A model generated the notes under the pieces. It was not told where the DNA came from, made no database searches, and saw only the letters and a program-made list of their open reading frames with translations. From Planctomycetota bacterium (GTDB lineage: Bacteria; Planctomycetota; UBA1135; GCA-002686595), in contig JAJDEU010000001.1 in assembly GCA_029259635.1 (NCBI GenBank), positions 62,001-126,000 on the forward strand: a stretch of DNA of 64,000 nt, given 5' to 3'. A program made the translations under genes and the position numbers. Shown piece after piece: positions 17,967-27,012 of this stretch (within the stretch, counting starts at the first letter, position 1; each line of letters starts with the position of its first letter).

Positions 17967-18664
17967 TCCGCGAGCTCGCGAACAAGCGCGACCGAACGCG
18001 AACAGCCGAGCCGGCTCGCACCCGCGCGTAGCAGCTCGTTCGCGAAGCTGAGCGTCGCGATGCCGCCGGCCGCTTTGACGCCGCGCTCGGGCCCGGCCAT
18101 TTCGCGCAATAGTCGAACGTCTTCGACGGTGGCGCCCCCGGTCGAAAAGCCGGTCGAGGTCTTGAGGAAGTCGGCGCCGGCGTCGAGAGCGAGCTCGCAG
18201 GCCAGGCGTTTTTGATCGTTGCTCAAGAGGCAGGTCTCGAGGATGACTTTGAGCAGCGCATCCGCATCGTGACAGAGCTCGGCAACCGTTTGGATGTCGC
18301 GAGAGACCGCGCGCCGATCGCCCGCTTTGAGCGCTCCGAGCTGAATCACCATGTCGATCTCGAGCGCGCCGCGTTCCAGCGCATAACGAGTCTCGCTACA
18401 TTTCGCTTCGGTGCCGCAGCCGGAGAGCGGAAAGCCGACGACTGAGCAAACGCGAGTCTCGGAGCTCGCGAGGAGGCGCGCGCACTCTTCGACGTAAACG
18501 GCGTTCACACAGACGGAGAAAAAACCGTGCTCGCGCGCTTCGCGGCAGAGCGCATCGATCTCGAGCGGCGTGGCGTCGGCGCGGAGCCGCGTGTGGTCGA
18601 TTGAGCTCGCGAGCTCGGCGCTCGTCAGATCGGTCTTGGGACCGACCCTACCTTCGGCGCTCAT
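17957..18664 (-). CDS. deoC: Deoxyribose-phosphate aldolase
   Basis: Class I aldolase that splits 2-deoxyribose 5-phosphate into glyceraldehyde 3-phosphate and acetaldehyde. 235 aa from the ATG at 18664, which overlaps the upstream esterase stop by 4 bases. Key residues are in place: D104 in [10 protein letters not shown], the Schiff-base Lys168 in [14 protein letters not shown], and Lys197 in GVKAAGGI. The length fits the family. It is the third gene of an operon with adenosine deaminase and an esterase, consistent with breaking down deoxynucleosides for carbon. A longer frame to 18928 runs inside the esterase gene and is not supported. Identification is firm. Confidence 0.95.
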   Translation of the reverse strand: MSAEGRVGPKTDLTSAELASSIDHTRLRADATPLEIDALCREAREHGFFSVCVNAVYVEECARLLASSETRVCSVVGFPLSGCGTEAKCSETRYALERGALEIDMVIQLGALKAGDRRAVSRDIQTVAELCHDADALLKVILETCLLSNDQKRLACELALDAGADFLKTSTGFSTGGATVEDVRLLREMAGPERGVKAAGGIATLSFANELLRAGASRLGCSRSVALVRELADQG

Positions 18665-19698
18665 CGGTTCGAATCGGCGAGCGCCGATGCGAGCTTGGCG
18701 AGGATCTCTCCATAGCGACCGTCGAGCCCGCCATGGCTCCCGGCGTGCTCGACGTGTTCGCAGTTGACCTCGAGCTCTCGCAGCTTCTTTACCAGCCGCC
18801 GCAGTCCCCACTGCAGATTGAACTGATCGGCCAGCCCGGCCTCGACGTACAAGAGATCGAGCGATTGCAGCGCTTTCGCGTGAGTCTCGCTGGCTCGCAG
18901 CGGATCGAAGGCGAGCCAGCGCTCCCACACTTCCGGAAGGAGCTCGCCGGTCTCCAAATCCATCGGCAGGTCGAAGCCGAGCGCGGAGCTGGGATTGGGG
19001 GAGTAGCAGGCGGACATGGCCAAGATGTTGAGGACCGCGTGGCCGTTGCCCTTGAGCTCGTGAGTCTCGCGGAAGGCCGCCAGGAACTTTGTTGGGTCAC
19101 CCTCAAAGGGCACCAGGCCGCGCATCGCTTCGAGCATCTCACCGCCGAAGCAGTACTCGAAGCAGCAGTCGCCGCTGACCGAAGCACAGGCGGAGAAGAG
19201 ATCGGGATGGTGCATCGAGAGGTGCAGCGCGCCAAATCCTCCCGAAGAGGTTCCGACGACTCCGCGCCGACCGGGCAAAACGGGAAAGCGTTCGTCGACG
19301 AAGGGCACAAGCTCCCCGGTGACATAATCCTCGTAGCGCCCAACCGCACTCGAGTTCACGTACTGGCTGCCGCCGAGGGACGTGAAGCAGTCGGGCATGA
19401 CGAGAATCGCGGGCGGAGTCTTGCCCTCGGTGATCGCGCGATCGAAGTGGCTCACGATGCCGCGCTTCCAAGGATGCGTGGAGAGGTACTTGGTCGCATG
19501 ACCGGTGAGGCCCGGCAAGAGGTAGATCACCGGGTAGAGCTTGCCCTCCGTGTCCCAGCCCGGTGGCAGATAGACGGGCAGCTCACGCTCGCTGGGGTCA
19601 CCGAGCGCATTGCCTTGGAGCACCTCGCTCGAGATCCGATGAAGCTCCACTCGGCCGCTGTAAGCGAGCGGATCCGCGAGACCGACAACGCTCGTCAT
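18661..19698 (-). CDS. Esterase D/Fes-like alpha/beta hydrolase
   Basis: 345-aa serine hydrolase of the putative-esterase (esterase D, enterochelin-esterase-like) family, apparently cytoplasmic because no signal peptide is seen. The fold is marked by LPVYLPPGWD (about 40-49), YPVIYLLPGLTGHATKYL (about 55-72) with the oxyanion region, the nucleophile elbow VGTSSGGFGALH (about 147-158, central Ser), and the late His in HAGSHGG (about 322-328). ATG at 19698 overlaps the adenosine deaminase stop by 4 bases and its stop overlaps deoC, so all three are translationally coupled. Its substrate in a nucleoside-salvage operon is unknown; an acylated nucleoside or sugar is one possibility (inference). 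Confidence 0.82.
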   Translation of the reverse strand: MTSVVGLADPLAYSGRVELHRISSEVLQGNALGDPSERELPVYLPPGWDTEGKLYPVIYLLPGLTGHATKYLSTHPWKRGIVSHFDRAITEGKTPPAILVMPDCFTSLGGSQYVNSSAVGRYEDYVTGELVPFVDERFPVLPGRRGVVGTSSGGFGALHLSMHHPDLFSACASVSGDCCFEYCFGGEMLEAMRGLVPFEGDPTKFLAAFRETHELKGNGHAVLNILAMSACYSPNPSSALGFDLPMDLETGELLPEVWERWLAFDPLRASETHAKALQSLDLLYVEAGLADQFNLQWGLRRLVKKLRELEVNCEHVEHAGSHGGLDGRYGEILAKLASALADSNR

Positions 19699-20828
19699 GA
19701 CGGGCTCTCGCCGCGCGCCCGTCGCGCTCCGATTTCATACTCGGCACGCAAATCGTCGAAGCTGGCCTTGATGCGCTGATAGATAAACTCACAGCGCGTT
19801 TCGTAGTGAGCGAAGGCGGACTTCATCCCGTTGATCGAGAGCGTCTCGAGGTCGTCGAGGCGACAGCCGAACTTGTCGACGGCGAGCATGTACTCGTCGG
19901 TAAGCGTCGTCGAACTCATCAGGCGATTATCGGAGTTCAAGGTCAGCCGAAAGCCGAGCTCGTGGAAGAGCGGAAAAGGATGTTCATCGAGAGTAGCTAC
20001 GGCGCCCGTGTGCAGGTTGGAGGAGAGGCAGATCTCCAGCGGAATGCGATGGTCGAGGATGTACTGTGCGAGCAACCCGACCTTGATGATCTTGCCGTCG
20101 TAGATGACGAGGTCCTCGATCAAGCGCGTGCCGTGCCCGATGCGATGTGCGCCGCAGTACTGGAGCGCTTGCCAGATACTCTCGGGACCGAAACTCTCGC
20201 CAGCGTGAATGGTGATGGCAAAGTTCATGCGCTTGGCGAGCTGGAACGCGTCCAGGTGATCCTTCGCGGGGTGACCGGCCTCCTCGCCCGCCAGATCGAA
20301 ACCGACGCAGCCCTGCTCGCGGTAGGCGAGGGCGAGCTCGACCAACTGAAGGGAGAGATCGCGCGGTTGGTTGCGCAGGGCGCAGACGATCAGACCGGTT
20401 CCGATGTTGAAGTCTTTGGAGCCACGCCGCAGGCCGCGCAAAACCGCGAGCATCACGGCGTCCAGACCGAGTCCGTCGAGGGTGTGGAGGTGCGGAGCGA
20501 AGCGCGCTTCGGCGTAGACGATGTTCTCGGCGGCCAGGTCTTCGCAGAACTCATAGGCCACCCGCTCGAGGGCTTCCTTCGTCTGCATGACCGCGCAGGT
20601 GTGCCGGAAGCCTTCGAGGTATTGGGGCAGGCTGCCGCGATCGGCTCCTTCGAAGAACCACTTGGCGAGCGCTTCGGGCTCGGACTCGGGAAGCTCGTCG
20701 TAGCCCTGATCCCGCGCAAGGTCCAGGACGGTTTGCGGTCGGAGCCCGCCGTCCAAATGCTCGTGAAGCAGAACTTTGGGAACTCGAGCAACGAGCTCGC
20801 GGCTGGGCACGGGATTCTGATCGGTCAT
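19695..20828 (-). CDS. add: Adenosine deaminase
   Basis: Zinc enzyme converting (deoxy)adenosine to (deoxy)inosine, 377 aa, cytoplasmic. Metal and catalytic residues are visible: H22 and H24 in LLHEHLDGG, H208 and the proton donor E211 in ITIHAGES, H232 in RIGHGTRL, and D300 in LTLNSDNRLMS. The residue after D300 is Asn rather than Asp, a variation I recall from other bacterial deaminases of this type. First gene of a tightly overlapped operon with an esterase and deoC; divergent from gltX, with 225 bases between. Related 6-aminodeoxyfutalosine or adenine deaminases are possible, but the deoC linkage favours a nucleoside substrate. Confidence 0.9.
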   Translation of the reverse strand: MTDQNPVPSRELVARVPKVLLHEHLDGGLRPQTVLDLARDQGYDELPESEPEALAKWFFEGADRGSLPQYLEGFRHTCAVMQTKEALERVAYEFCEDLAAENIVYAEARFAPHLHTLDGLGLDAVMLAVLRGLRRGSKDFNIGTGLIVCALRNQPRDLSLQLVELALAYREQGCVGFDLAGEEAGHPAKDHLDAFQLAKRMNFAITIHAGESFGPESIWQALQYCGAHRIGHGTRLIEDLVIYDGKIIKVGLLAQYILDHRIPLEICLSSNLHTGAVATLDEHPFPLFHELGFRLTLNSDNRLMSSTTLTDEYMLAVDKFGCRLDDLETLSINGMKSAFAHYETRCEFIYQRIKASFDDLRAEYEIGARRARGESPS

Positions 20829-21053
20829 CCGTGAATCCTAGTCGTCTACACTGTCGGTTTCTATGCAGCCCGTGGCGATCGGGAAGACGAATCGGCGCGG
20901 ACTTGACCGAAAGCTCGTGGAATCGGGAGTCGGGCGCGTTGAGGCTCGGCGGCGTCGGGCGTATCGTGGTCGCCCCGTTCACCACCGGGCGCAGTCACCG
21001 GGCTTCCACTGCCCAACCGAGCTGCAGAAGAGCGAGGAGCTCTCGATCAAGCC
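20829..21053. other. Divergent promoter region add / gltX
   Basis: 225 bases separating the add operon (minus) and gltX (plus). It must hold both promoters. Several reading frames cross it, but none shows protein-like composition. No clear operator is seen. Confidence 0.4.
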
Positions 21054-22529
21054 ATGTCCGAAAACGTACGCGTTCGCTTCGCCCCGAGTCCCACCGGCAG
21101 ACTTCATATCGGCGGGGCGCGCACCGCTCTGTTCAACTGGGCCTACGCCCGGCGACACGGCGGCAAGTTCATTCTGCGAGTGGAGGACACCGACAGGGAG
21201 CGCTCCACCGCCGAGTTCGAGTCCGCCATTCTCGAGGGAATGAGCTGGCTGGGAATGGACTGGGACGAAGGCCCGGTTGTCGGGGGGGACTTCGGTCCTT
21301 ATCGGCAGTCGGAGCGGTTGGAGGCACATCTCGAGGTTGCCGAAGAGCTTGAGAAGGGAGGCCACGCGTATCGCTGTTTCTGCACATCCGAGCGGCTCGG
21401 TGAGCTGCGCGAGAAGCAGATTGCTACGAAACAGACCGCCGCCTACGACCGGAAATGCACAGCGCTCACGCAGGACGAGGTGACGCACAACCTCGCGGCG
21501 GGCTTGCCGAGTGTGCTGCGCTTTCGAGTGCCGGAAGGGGAGACGAAGTTCACCGACGAGATTCGCGGAGACGTGTCCTTCTCCAACAAAGAGGTCGACG
21601 ACTGGATCATGTTGCGCGCGGACGGCTCGCCGACCTACAACTTCGTCGTGGTCTGCGACGACTCGGCGATGAAGATCACGCACGTGATTCGCGGCGAAGA
21701 GCACCTGACGAATACACCCAAGCAAGTGCTCCTCTACCGAGCGCTCGGACTCGAGGCGCCGAGCTTCGCGCACCTCCCGCTGATTCTCGGTACCGACAAG
21801 AAGAAGCTGAGTAAGCGCACCGGCGATACCGCCCTCGACGACTACCGGGAGCGGGGCTTCCCTCCGGAAGCGGTGATGAACTTCCTCTGCTTACAGGGCT
21901 GGGCACTGGACGGAGAGACCGAGGTTTTTTCGATCGATCAGCTGGCGAAGAACTTCGCGTTCTCCGCTGTCTCGAAGGGCGGATCGGTCTTTGACCTTCA
22001 GAAGTTCTTGTGGCTCGCTGGCGAGTACACGCAGAAGGGCGAGCTGGAGGCGCTCGTCGAGCGGGCGAAGCCGTTTATGGTGAGCGCGGGCTTGATGACG
22101 CAAGCCGAGCTCAGCGAGCGCGGCGAGTGGCTGAAGGCGGCGATCGGCAGCGTGCAGGAGCGCGTTCGCATCTACAGCGAAATTCCCGAGCAGCTCGCCT
22201 ATCTCTTCGCGACCGACGCGGAGGTCGTCTACGACGAGAAGGCCGTCAAGAACGCGAAGAAGCGCGGCGTGGATGCCATGTCGAACTACTTTGAATGGGT
22301 TCGCCCGCGGCTGGAGTCGAGCTCCACTCCCGCTGAGCTGCGCGAAGAAACGCGCACTTGGATCGGCGAGAACGGCTTCAAGTTTCCCGATCTCTTTCAG
22401 CCGTTGCGCTGCGCGTTGACCGGTGCCGCGGGTGGGCCCGATCTCTTCGACGTGATGGAGCTGCTCGGTCCGGAGAGCAGCCTCGCTCGGATCCAGCACG
22501 GACTTTCGCGCTTGGTCGACTCGGAATAG
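21054..22529 (+). CDS. gltX: Glutamyl-tRNA synthetase
   Basis: Class I aminoacyl-tRNA synthetase charging tRNA-Glu, cytoplasmic, 491 aa (normal length). The ATP-binding HIGH-type motif appears in FAPSPTGRLHIGGARTAL (about 9-26) and the KMSKS-type loop as KKKLSKRTG (about 249-257). The editing-free Glu-specific features include RVEDTDRERS near 42. The C-terminal anticodon-binding region includes the final ALTGAAGGPDLFDVMELLG. The start ATG at 21054 matches the conserved N-terminus. Transcribed singly. Whether it is discriminating (Glu only) or also charges tRNA-Gln cannot be settled here. Confidence 0.95.
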   Translation: MSENVRVRFAPSPTGRLHIGGARTALFNWAYARRHGGKFILRVEDTDRERSTAEFESAILEGMSWLGMDWDEGPVVGGDFGPYRQSERLEAHLEVAEELEKGGHAYRCFCTSERLGELREKQIATKQTAAYDRKCTALTQDEVTHNLAAGLPSVLRFRVPEGETKFTDEIRGDVSFSNKEVDDWIMLRADGSPTYNFVVVCDDSAMKITHVIRGEEHLTNTPKQVLLYRALGLEAPSFAHLPLILGTDKKKLSKRTGDTALDDYRERGFPPEAVMNFLCLQGWALDGETEVFSIDQLAKNFAFSAVSKGGSVFDLQKFLWLAGEYTQKGELEALVERAKPFMVSAGLMTQAELSERGEWLKAAIGSVQERVRIYSEIPEQLAYLFATDAEVVYDEKAVKNAKKRGVDAMSNYFEWVRPRLESSSTPAELREETRTWIGENGFKFPDLFQPLRCALTGAAGGPDLFDVMELLGPESSLARIQHGLSRLVDSE

Positions 22530-22570
22530 AGCGGCGTCGCGTCCGCGAGTCTCCGCCGAGTCGAACCTCG

Positions 22571-23635
22571 CTAGCGAGGACTCGCGATCCCGAGTCTTTC
22601 GAGAGCGCGCTGCAAACCATCCGACGCGATGCGATGGTGGATCGGGCTCGGGTGCGGATCCGCTTCGCTGACGGTGAGCTCGGAACCGCGGTAGCGCTCG
22701 ATGTCGTGCTCGCGCATGTAGTTCTCCAGTCGAGGCGCGAGGTTGCAGGTTGCGAAGCCGCGAGAGCGAGCGGCGTCGAGCGCGCGCTCCGAATATTCGC
22801 TCTCGCGGTGAGAGAAAAACAGGACGCGAAAACCGTGCTCCTCTGAGAGAGTTGCGAGCTCGTCCAGCGCGCTTTCGACGGCTGTCCAACCGACGAGGTG
22901 CCGCCATTCTGCCGGGATCTTTTCGGGATCGGTTTCCACGCGAAAGATTCGCTCGGCCTGCGTCGGTGCGGGAGCGAGCATGGCGCCAGACGTTTCGTCC
23001 TCGCCCCGAAACCACTCCAGCAAGGCCGATCGATTCAAGCTCCACGGATCAAAGGCGCGGTGGAGAAAGCTGGGCAGGTTGACGTCGTTGGAGACGAAAC
23101 CGAGCACCACGAGGTCAGGCTGGAACTCGAGTCCCCGCGACTTCAAGTAGGCCAGCTCTTGGGCGGTGTTGTAGCCGGGAACGGCTGCGTTCAAGACTTG
23201 CCAGTCTCGACTGGGATCATCCTCGTTCAGGTTTTTTTCGAGCCGCGCCAGGTATTCGCGCCCGTCCGAAACCCCTTGCCCGAACATGACCGAGTCGCCG
23301 AGGCCGAGGATCCGATAGGTCTTGTGGGTGCGCTCGCCGACGGCGCCTTCGCGGCGAAGGCCGTCCGAATTGGTGGTCACGGCAGCCCCCGCGTAGTCCA
23401 CCCCTCGAAGGTCGGGGCGCAGCTCATAGATCAGGTCGGGCTGATCGTTCGCACGAATCAAATCACCGAGGCCAAGCGTGCCTCGGGGAATCGGGCGATC
23501 GGCGCCGAAGCGGTCCTGATCGAAGAGCGCCTCGTCCGCCTGGCCGCGAACCACCCGGGCTCCGACTTCGGCGGCGAGCAGTGCGAGCAGCAGACTGCCA
23601 CAGGTGATGAGGAGGCGTGAAGTGACGCGGGACAT
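22571..23635 (-). CDS. Membrane-anchored SGNH/GDSL hydrolase
   Basis: 354 aa from the ATG at 23635, which has GGAG 5 bases upstream. An N-terminal hydrophobic segment (LLITCGSLLLALLAAEVGA, about 7-25) anchors or exports it. The SGNH blocks are present: block I LGLGDSVMFGQGV (about 112-124) with the nucleophile Ser, block II Gly in NAAVPGYNTAQE (about 152-163), block III Asn in GFVSNDVN (about 181-188), and a late Asp-His pair in DPHPSP. Proteins of this kind act as esterases or O-acetyl(transfer) enzymes on surface carbohydrates. Convergent with gltX, 41 bases apart. Substrate unknown. Confidence 0.8.
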   Translation of the reverse strand: MSRVTSRLLITCGSLLLALLAAEVGARVVRGQADEALFDQDRFGADRPIPRGTLGLGDLIRANDQPDLIYELRPDLRGVDYAGAAVTTNSDGLRREGAVGERTHKTYRILGLGDSVMFGQGVSDGREYLARLEKNLNEDDPSRDWQVLNAAVPGYNTAQELAYLKSRGLEFQPDLVVLGFVSNDVNLPSFLHRAFDPWSLNRSALLEWFRGEDETSGAMLAPAPTQAERIFRVETDPEKIPAEWRHLVGWTAVESALDELATLSEEHGFRVLFFSHRESEYSERALDAARSRGFATCNLAPRLENYMREHDIERYRGSELTVSEADPHPSPIHHRIASDGLQRALERLGIASPR

Positions 23636-23748
23636 GGGGCTCCGAGCATAGCGCCAGAAGCTGTCCATGCCCGGGCCACCGTTCCCCAAAAGCCCGTTTA
23701 GAGAATTTTAGATTCGGTCGAAGAGTTCTTCGGAACTACCGTCCAGTC

Positions 23749-24564
23749 ATGACCTCTTCCCCCGAATTCAGTGGCGCCTCCGGTGCGCCTAAGAAAGTCG
23801 CAACTGAGATCGAGTGCGCCGATGCAGCGCGGCTGACCGCCGCTTTTGTCGACGGTGGGCTGGAGCGAAAGGCCGTCCGGCTTTTGCGCGGGCACTTGGA
23901 TGGCTGCGAGGAGTGTCGATCCAATTACCGCACGGCTCTTGAGGCGGCCGGTCGATTGGGAGCAAATCTGCGGGAGAGCCGCAACGCGCCGGAAGGGCGC
24001 GAGTCGGCGAAAGAGCGAAACCAACGAATTGTTGCGCGTGCGAGCAGTGTTCAGGAGCGCAAGCGAAGGCCGTTTGCGTTGCGGGCGCTGATGCTGACGG
24101 CGGGAATGATTTTCGTGGCCGGTTGGATCGGGAAGGAAATGGACTTCCCCAATCCGGCCGTCGTCTATTGGGAATCCGGTGATGTCGGAGTGGCGGACGC
24201 GGTTCTCGGTTCCGAAACCGATGGTGAAGAGCTGGTTGCCGCGAACTGGTGCTGGACGGCCGCTGGCTCCTCCGCGCGTATTCTCGTCGCCGGTACTGAG
24301 CTTCACATGGGAGGCGAGACCCAGGTCCTTCTCGAGAATCGGAAGGACCTCAGCTTTCGGCTTCGCAACGGCAAGCTGGAGATCGACGGAGCCTGCGAGG
24401 TGCTGACTTCAAAAGGGCTGGTTCGCATTCACGATGGAGAGGCGACGATCGAGCTCCGAGCGCAAAAGCTCGTCGTCGAGAATCGCGGAGGCACGGTCGA
24501 GTTTGTGAGCTCCCTCGGCACTCGCGTGGTTGAGGCCGATCAACCTCCGCTCGTCGTCGAGTAG
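23749..24564 (+). CDS. Zinc-finger / transmembrane / FecR-like protein (anti-sigma-like)
   Basis: 271 aa in three parts. An N-terminal anti-sigma-like zinc finger has H-x3-C-x2-C in GHLDGCEECR (about 54-63). A single membrane segment follows (LMLTAGMIFVAGWIG, about 114-128). The periplasmic part has FecR-like beta repeats (ILVAGTELHMGGETQVLLE; IHDGEATIELRAQKLVVEN). This architecture is that of membrane anti-sigma factors or FecR signal transducers, yet no ECF sigma gene is adjacent. It lies upstream of the sulfatase-like gene on the same strand, 73 bases away, so it may be co-transcribed with it. Role inferred only. Confidence 0.6.
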   Translation: MTSSPEFSGASGAPKKVATEIECADAARLTAAFVDGGLERKAVRLLRGHLDGCEECRSNYRTALEAAGRLGANLRESRNAPEGRESAKERNQRIVARASSVQERKRRPFALRALMLTAGMIFVAGWIGKEMDFPNPAVVYWESGDVGVADAVLGSETDGEELVAANWCWTAAGSSARILVAGTELHMGGETQVLLENRKDLSFRLRNGKLEIDGACEVLTSKGLVRIHDGEATIELRAQKLVVENRGGTVEFVSSLGTRVVEADQPPLVVE

Positions 24565-24637
24565 CAGCGCTACAAATTTCGAGCTTCTCGGTCCGCGACT
24601 TCACGCTGCTCGCCGTGGTCCGTATCGTGTGGGAACG

Positions 24638-26137
24638 ATGACTCCGCCTCGATTGACGTTCCGAAGAGCCCTCGAGCTCCGATGGCCAGCCGCCCTCTCT
24701 CTGCTCGCCCTGATCTCGCTCTCCTGCTCGACGAGCGTAGAGACGCCTCCGAACCTGGTGCTCATCTCGATCGACACGCTCCGGATGGACCACACGACGG
24801 TCGGCGGATATGAGCGCGATACAACACCGGCGCTCGCCAAATGGGCGGCGGGGGGGACGGTCTTCGAGCAGTCCTACTCCGCCAGCTCGTGGACACTGCC
24901 GGCGATGAGCATGTTGCTCACGGGGCAAGTTCAGGTGAAGAATGAAGGTCGCATCTTTCCCAACCAGTCTCCGCTGGCCGAAACTCTGCGCAGTCGCGGA
25001 TATCGAACCGGCGCCATCATGTCGAATGCGCTCTTGACCGCCGAGCGCGGTTTCGATCGAGGCTTCGATACCTTCGACATCAAGACCGAACACAACTCGG
25101 CAGGACAGAACTGGCTGGCTCCGGATGTAACCGACCGCGGTATTGCGTTCATGAAGATCGAGCGCGAGCCGTTCTTTCTCCTGCTGCACTACTTCGATCC
25201 ACACGACCCTTACTCGCCGATCGATGGGCAGGCTTTCCCGCCGATTCGCAGTGAAGAACGTGAGAGCGCCTATCGGGCTGCACTTCCCGCCGAGCAAAGA
25301 GAGCGCCTGACCACGGACGTCTACGAAGGCATCGAAGAGAGAATTTCTCAGTACGACTCGGAAGTACTCCAGACCGATCGAAGCTTGGAGCGGTTGTTCG
25401 CGTGGCTGGAGGCCGAGGGCCTCGCGGAGAACACGATCGTTGTCGTCACGGCGGATCACGGAGAAGGTCTCTGGCAACGCGCTGCGACGATTGGTGAAAA
25501 GCCCAAAGAGGTGTTCTTTCCCGAGCTGTACTTCGAGCACGGCATTCAGCTCTACGGAGAGCAAGTTCATGTACCGCTGTGCCTGCGCGGACCCGGTGTC
25601 CCCGTCGGTGTTCGAAGCGACCTCGCGGTCTCCCTACTCGACGTTGTTCCCACGGTCCTCTCGCTTCTCGGCGTACCCCGCGAGTCGGCTCTCTCGGAGA
25701 CCGCCGGTACGGGACAAGCCCTGTTGCCCGAAATTCCCACGAGTCGCGGTCAGCCCGTGTTTGCGATTTGCTCGCGGGGCACTTCGGTAACCGTCGACGG
25801 GCGCTACCGCTTGCACCTACCGCGCGAGTACAAGCTCGAGCAAGGCGCGGTTGTGGAGTTGTTCGACTTGAAGTACGACCCGCTCGAGCTGAATGCCCTC
25901 GACGATCCAGAGCGCTCGGCAGAATTGCGCCAATTGATCGAAGACTGGATCGCGTTCAATAAAAAGATCGAGTGGGGCGAAGTGAAGGCGATTGACGCGG
26001 AGCAAATTCGCAAGGAATTCAGCAGCATCGGTTACGCCGCGGAGGAGATGCTCGGAGAGGATTTCGAGGACAGTGATGAGGCGGGGGATGAGGAGCAGCG
26101 CGCTGGTGATTCGGGCGAATCCAAGAGCGATCGATGA
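24638..26137 (+). CDS. Sulfatase-family lipoprotein lacking the formylglycine Cys
   Basis: 499-aa alkaline-phosphatase/sulfatase-superfamily hydrolase. The ATG at 24638 starts a signal ending in LLALISLSC, a likely though not perfect lipobox. The core motif NLVLISIDTLRMDH (about 40-53) supplies metal-binding Asp. At the activating position, where true sulfatases have C/S-x-P-x-R, the sequence is SWTLPAM (about 85-91), giving Thr as the probable nucleophile. LHYFDPHDPYSP and VVVTADHGEGLW complete the metal site. A Thr nucleophile recalls LTA synthase and phosphotransferases rather than sulfatases, so a phosphate ester or phospholipid headgroup may be the substrate. The acidic C-terminus overlaps the next gene by 4 bases. 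Confidence 0.75.
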   Translation: MTPPRLTFRRALELRWPAALSLLALISLSCSTSVETPPNLVLISIDTLRMDHTTVGGYERDTTPALAKWAAGGTVFEQSYSASSWTLPAMSMLLTGQVQVKNEGRIFPNQSPLAETLRSRGYRTGAIMSNALLTAERGFDRGFDTFDIKTEHNSAGQNWLAPDVTDRGIAFMKIEREPFFLLLHYFDPHDPYSPIDGQAFPPIRSEERESAYRAALPAEQRERLTTDVYEGIEERISQYDSEVLQTDRSLERLFAWLEAEGLAENTIVVVTADHGEGLWQRAATIGEKPKEVFFPELYFEHGIQLYGEQVHVPLCLRGPGVPVGVRSDLAVSLLDVVPTVLSLLGVPRESALSETAGTGQALLPEIPTSRGQPVFAICSRGTSVTVDGRYRLHLPREYKLEQGAVVELFDLKYDPLELNALDDPERSAELRQLIEDWIAFNKKIEWGEVKAIDAEQIRKEFSSIGYAAEEMLGEDFEDSDEAGDEEQRAGDSGESKSDR

Positions 26138-27003
26138 GTGAGCGCGGGGCTCTCAGTCTGCCCCCTCGGCGCTATAGCAAACTCTGGCTGGCTTTTGCCC
26201 GCACCGTCGAGAGGACGGCAGCAGGCCTCGGCGGGCGAGTCTTTTACCGACGATGGTTCTTGGGACCCGGGCGCTTTCGGGTGCGTGAGGAAGTCGCGCG
26301 CGTGAAAGCGCTGCCGATCGGACTGCACGGTTTTTGCATCGTGCAACTCTCCGATCTACATGGCGGGCGATTCATGGGCGAGGGGGATTTGAAACACGTC
26401 ATCGCCGCAGTTCTAGAGCAGCGCCCCGACGTGGTGGTTCTGACCGGAGATTACATCACCAGTCGTTGGCAGGAGGTACTCGGGCTCATGTCCGAGCTGC
26501 GAAAGCTTGAGGCTCCTTATGGCGTTTTCGCGATCTTCGGCAATCACGACTATCGCGGCCGCAACGAGCATCGAATCGCCGAGCTCTTCCGGGATGCTGG
26601 CATTGTTGTATTGCGCAACCAGAGCGTTCGAATCGACACGGGCAACGGGACGCTCGGCCTGGTTGGACTGGAGGACCTGGAAGAAGCGAAGCTCGTCGAC
26701 GAGCTTTCAGCGCGCGCCGCCGTGCGCCCCGAAGACGTCGAGGTCGTGCTCTGCCACAATCCGAATATGGCGGAAGAGCTGGCGCGGCCGCAATGCGCCG
26801 CTGTGCTCTCTGGCCATACCCACGGTAATCAGATCGATCTCCCCGGCTTTCGGCACTTGGGGCCCGAGCACGCGGGGGAGCGACGCCAGTTCGGAGCAAC
26901 GGCCGCGATCACGAATGTGGGACTCGGCGTCATCGGGCTGCCTCTTCGCATCGGAGCGCCTGCCGAAATCGTTCGACTAACGCTTGTCGCCGAGTCGGTG
27001 TAG
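26134..27003 (+). CDS. Metallophosphoesterase (YkuE/YaeI-like)
   Basis: 289-aa calcineurin-like phosphoesterase. All metal motifs are visible: D-x-H in QLSDLHGGRF (about 71-80), GDYITS (about 107-112), GNHDY (about 132-136), a His in LCHNPN (about 206-211) and GHTHGNQ (about 227-233). The N-terminal about 60 residues are basic and amphipathic but lack a clear membrane helix; members of this subgroup often sit at the membrane and act on phospholipid or diphosphate substrates. ATG at 26134 overlaps the sulfatase-like stop, so the two are coupled and may share a pathway in envelope lipid or polymer turnover (inference). Confidence 0.85.
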   Translation: MSERGALSLPPRRYSKLWLAFARTVERTAAGLGGRVFYRRWFLGPGRFRVREEVARVKALPIGLHGFCIVQLSDLHGGRFMGEGDLKHVIAAVLEQRPDVVVLTGDYITSRWQEVLGLMSELRKLEAPYGVFAIFGNHDYRGRNEHRIAELFRDAGIVVLRNQSVRIDTGNGTLGLVGLEDLEEAKLVDELSARAAVRPEDVEVVLCHNPNMAEELARPQCAAVLSGHTHGNQIDLPGFRHLGPEHAGERRQFGATAAITNVGLGVIGLPLRIGAPAEIVRLTLVAESV

Positions 27004-27012
27004 GATTTTGTC

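Noticed and set aside
18601-19779. 392-codon plus-strand frame opposite the esterase gene
   Set aside because: Antisense shadow of a well-supported esterase; composition is not protein-like.
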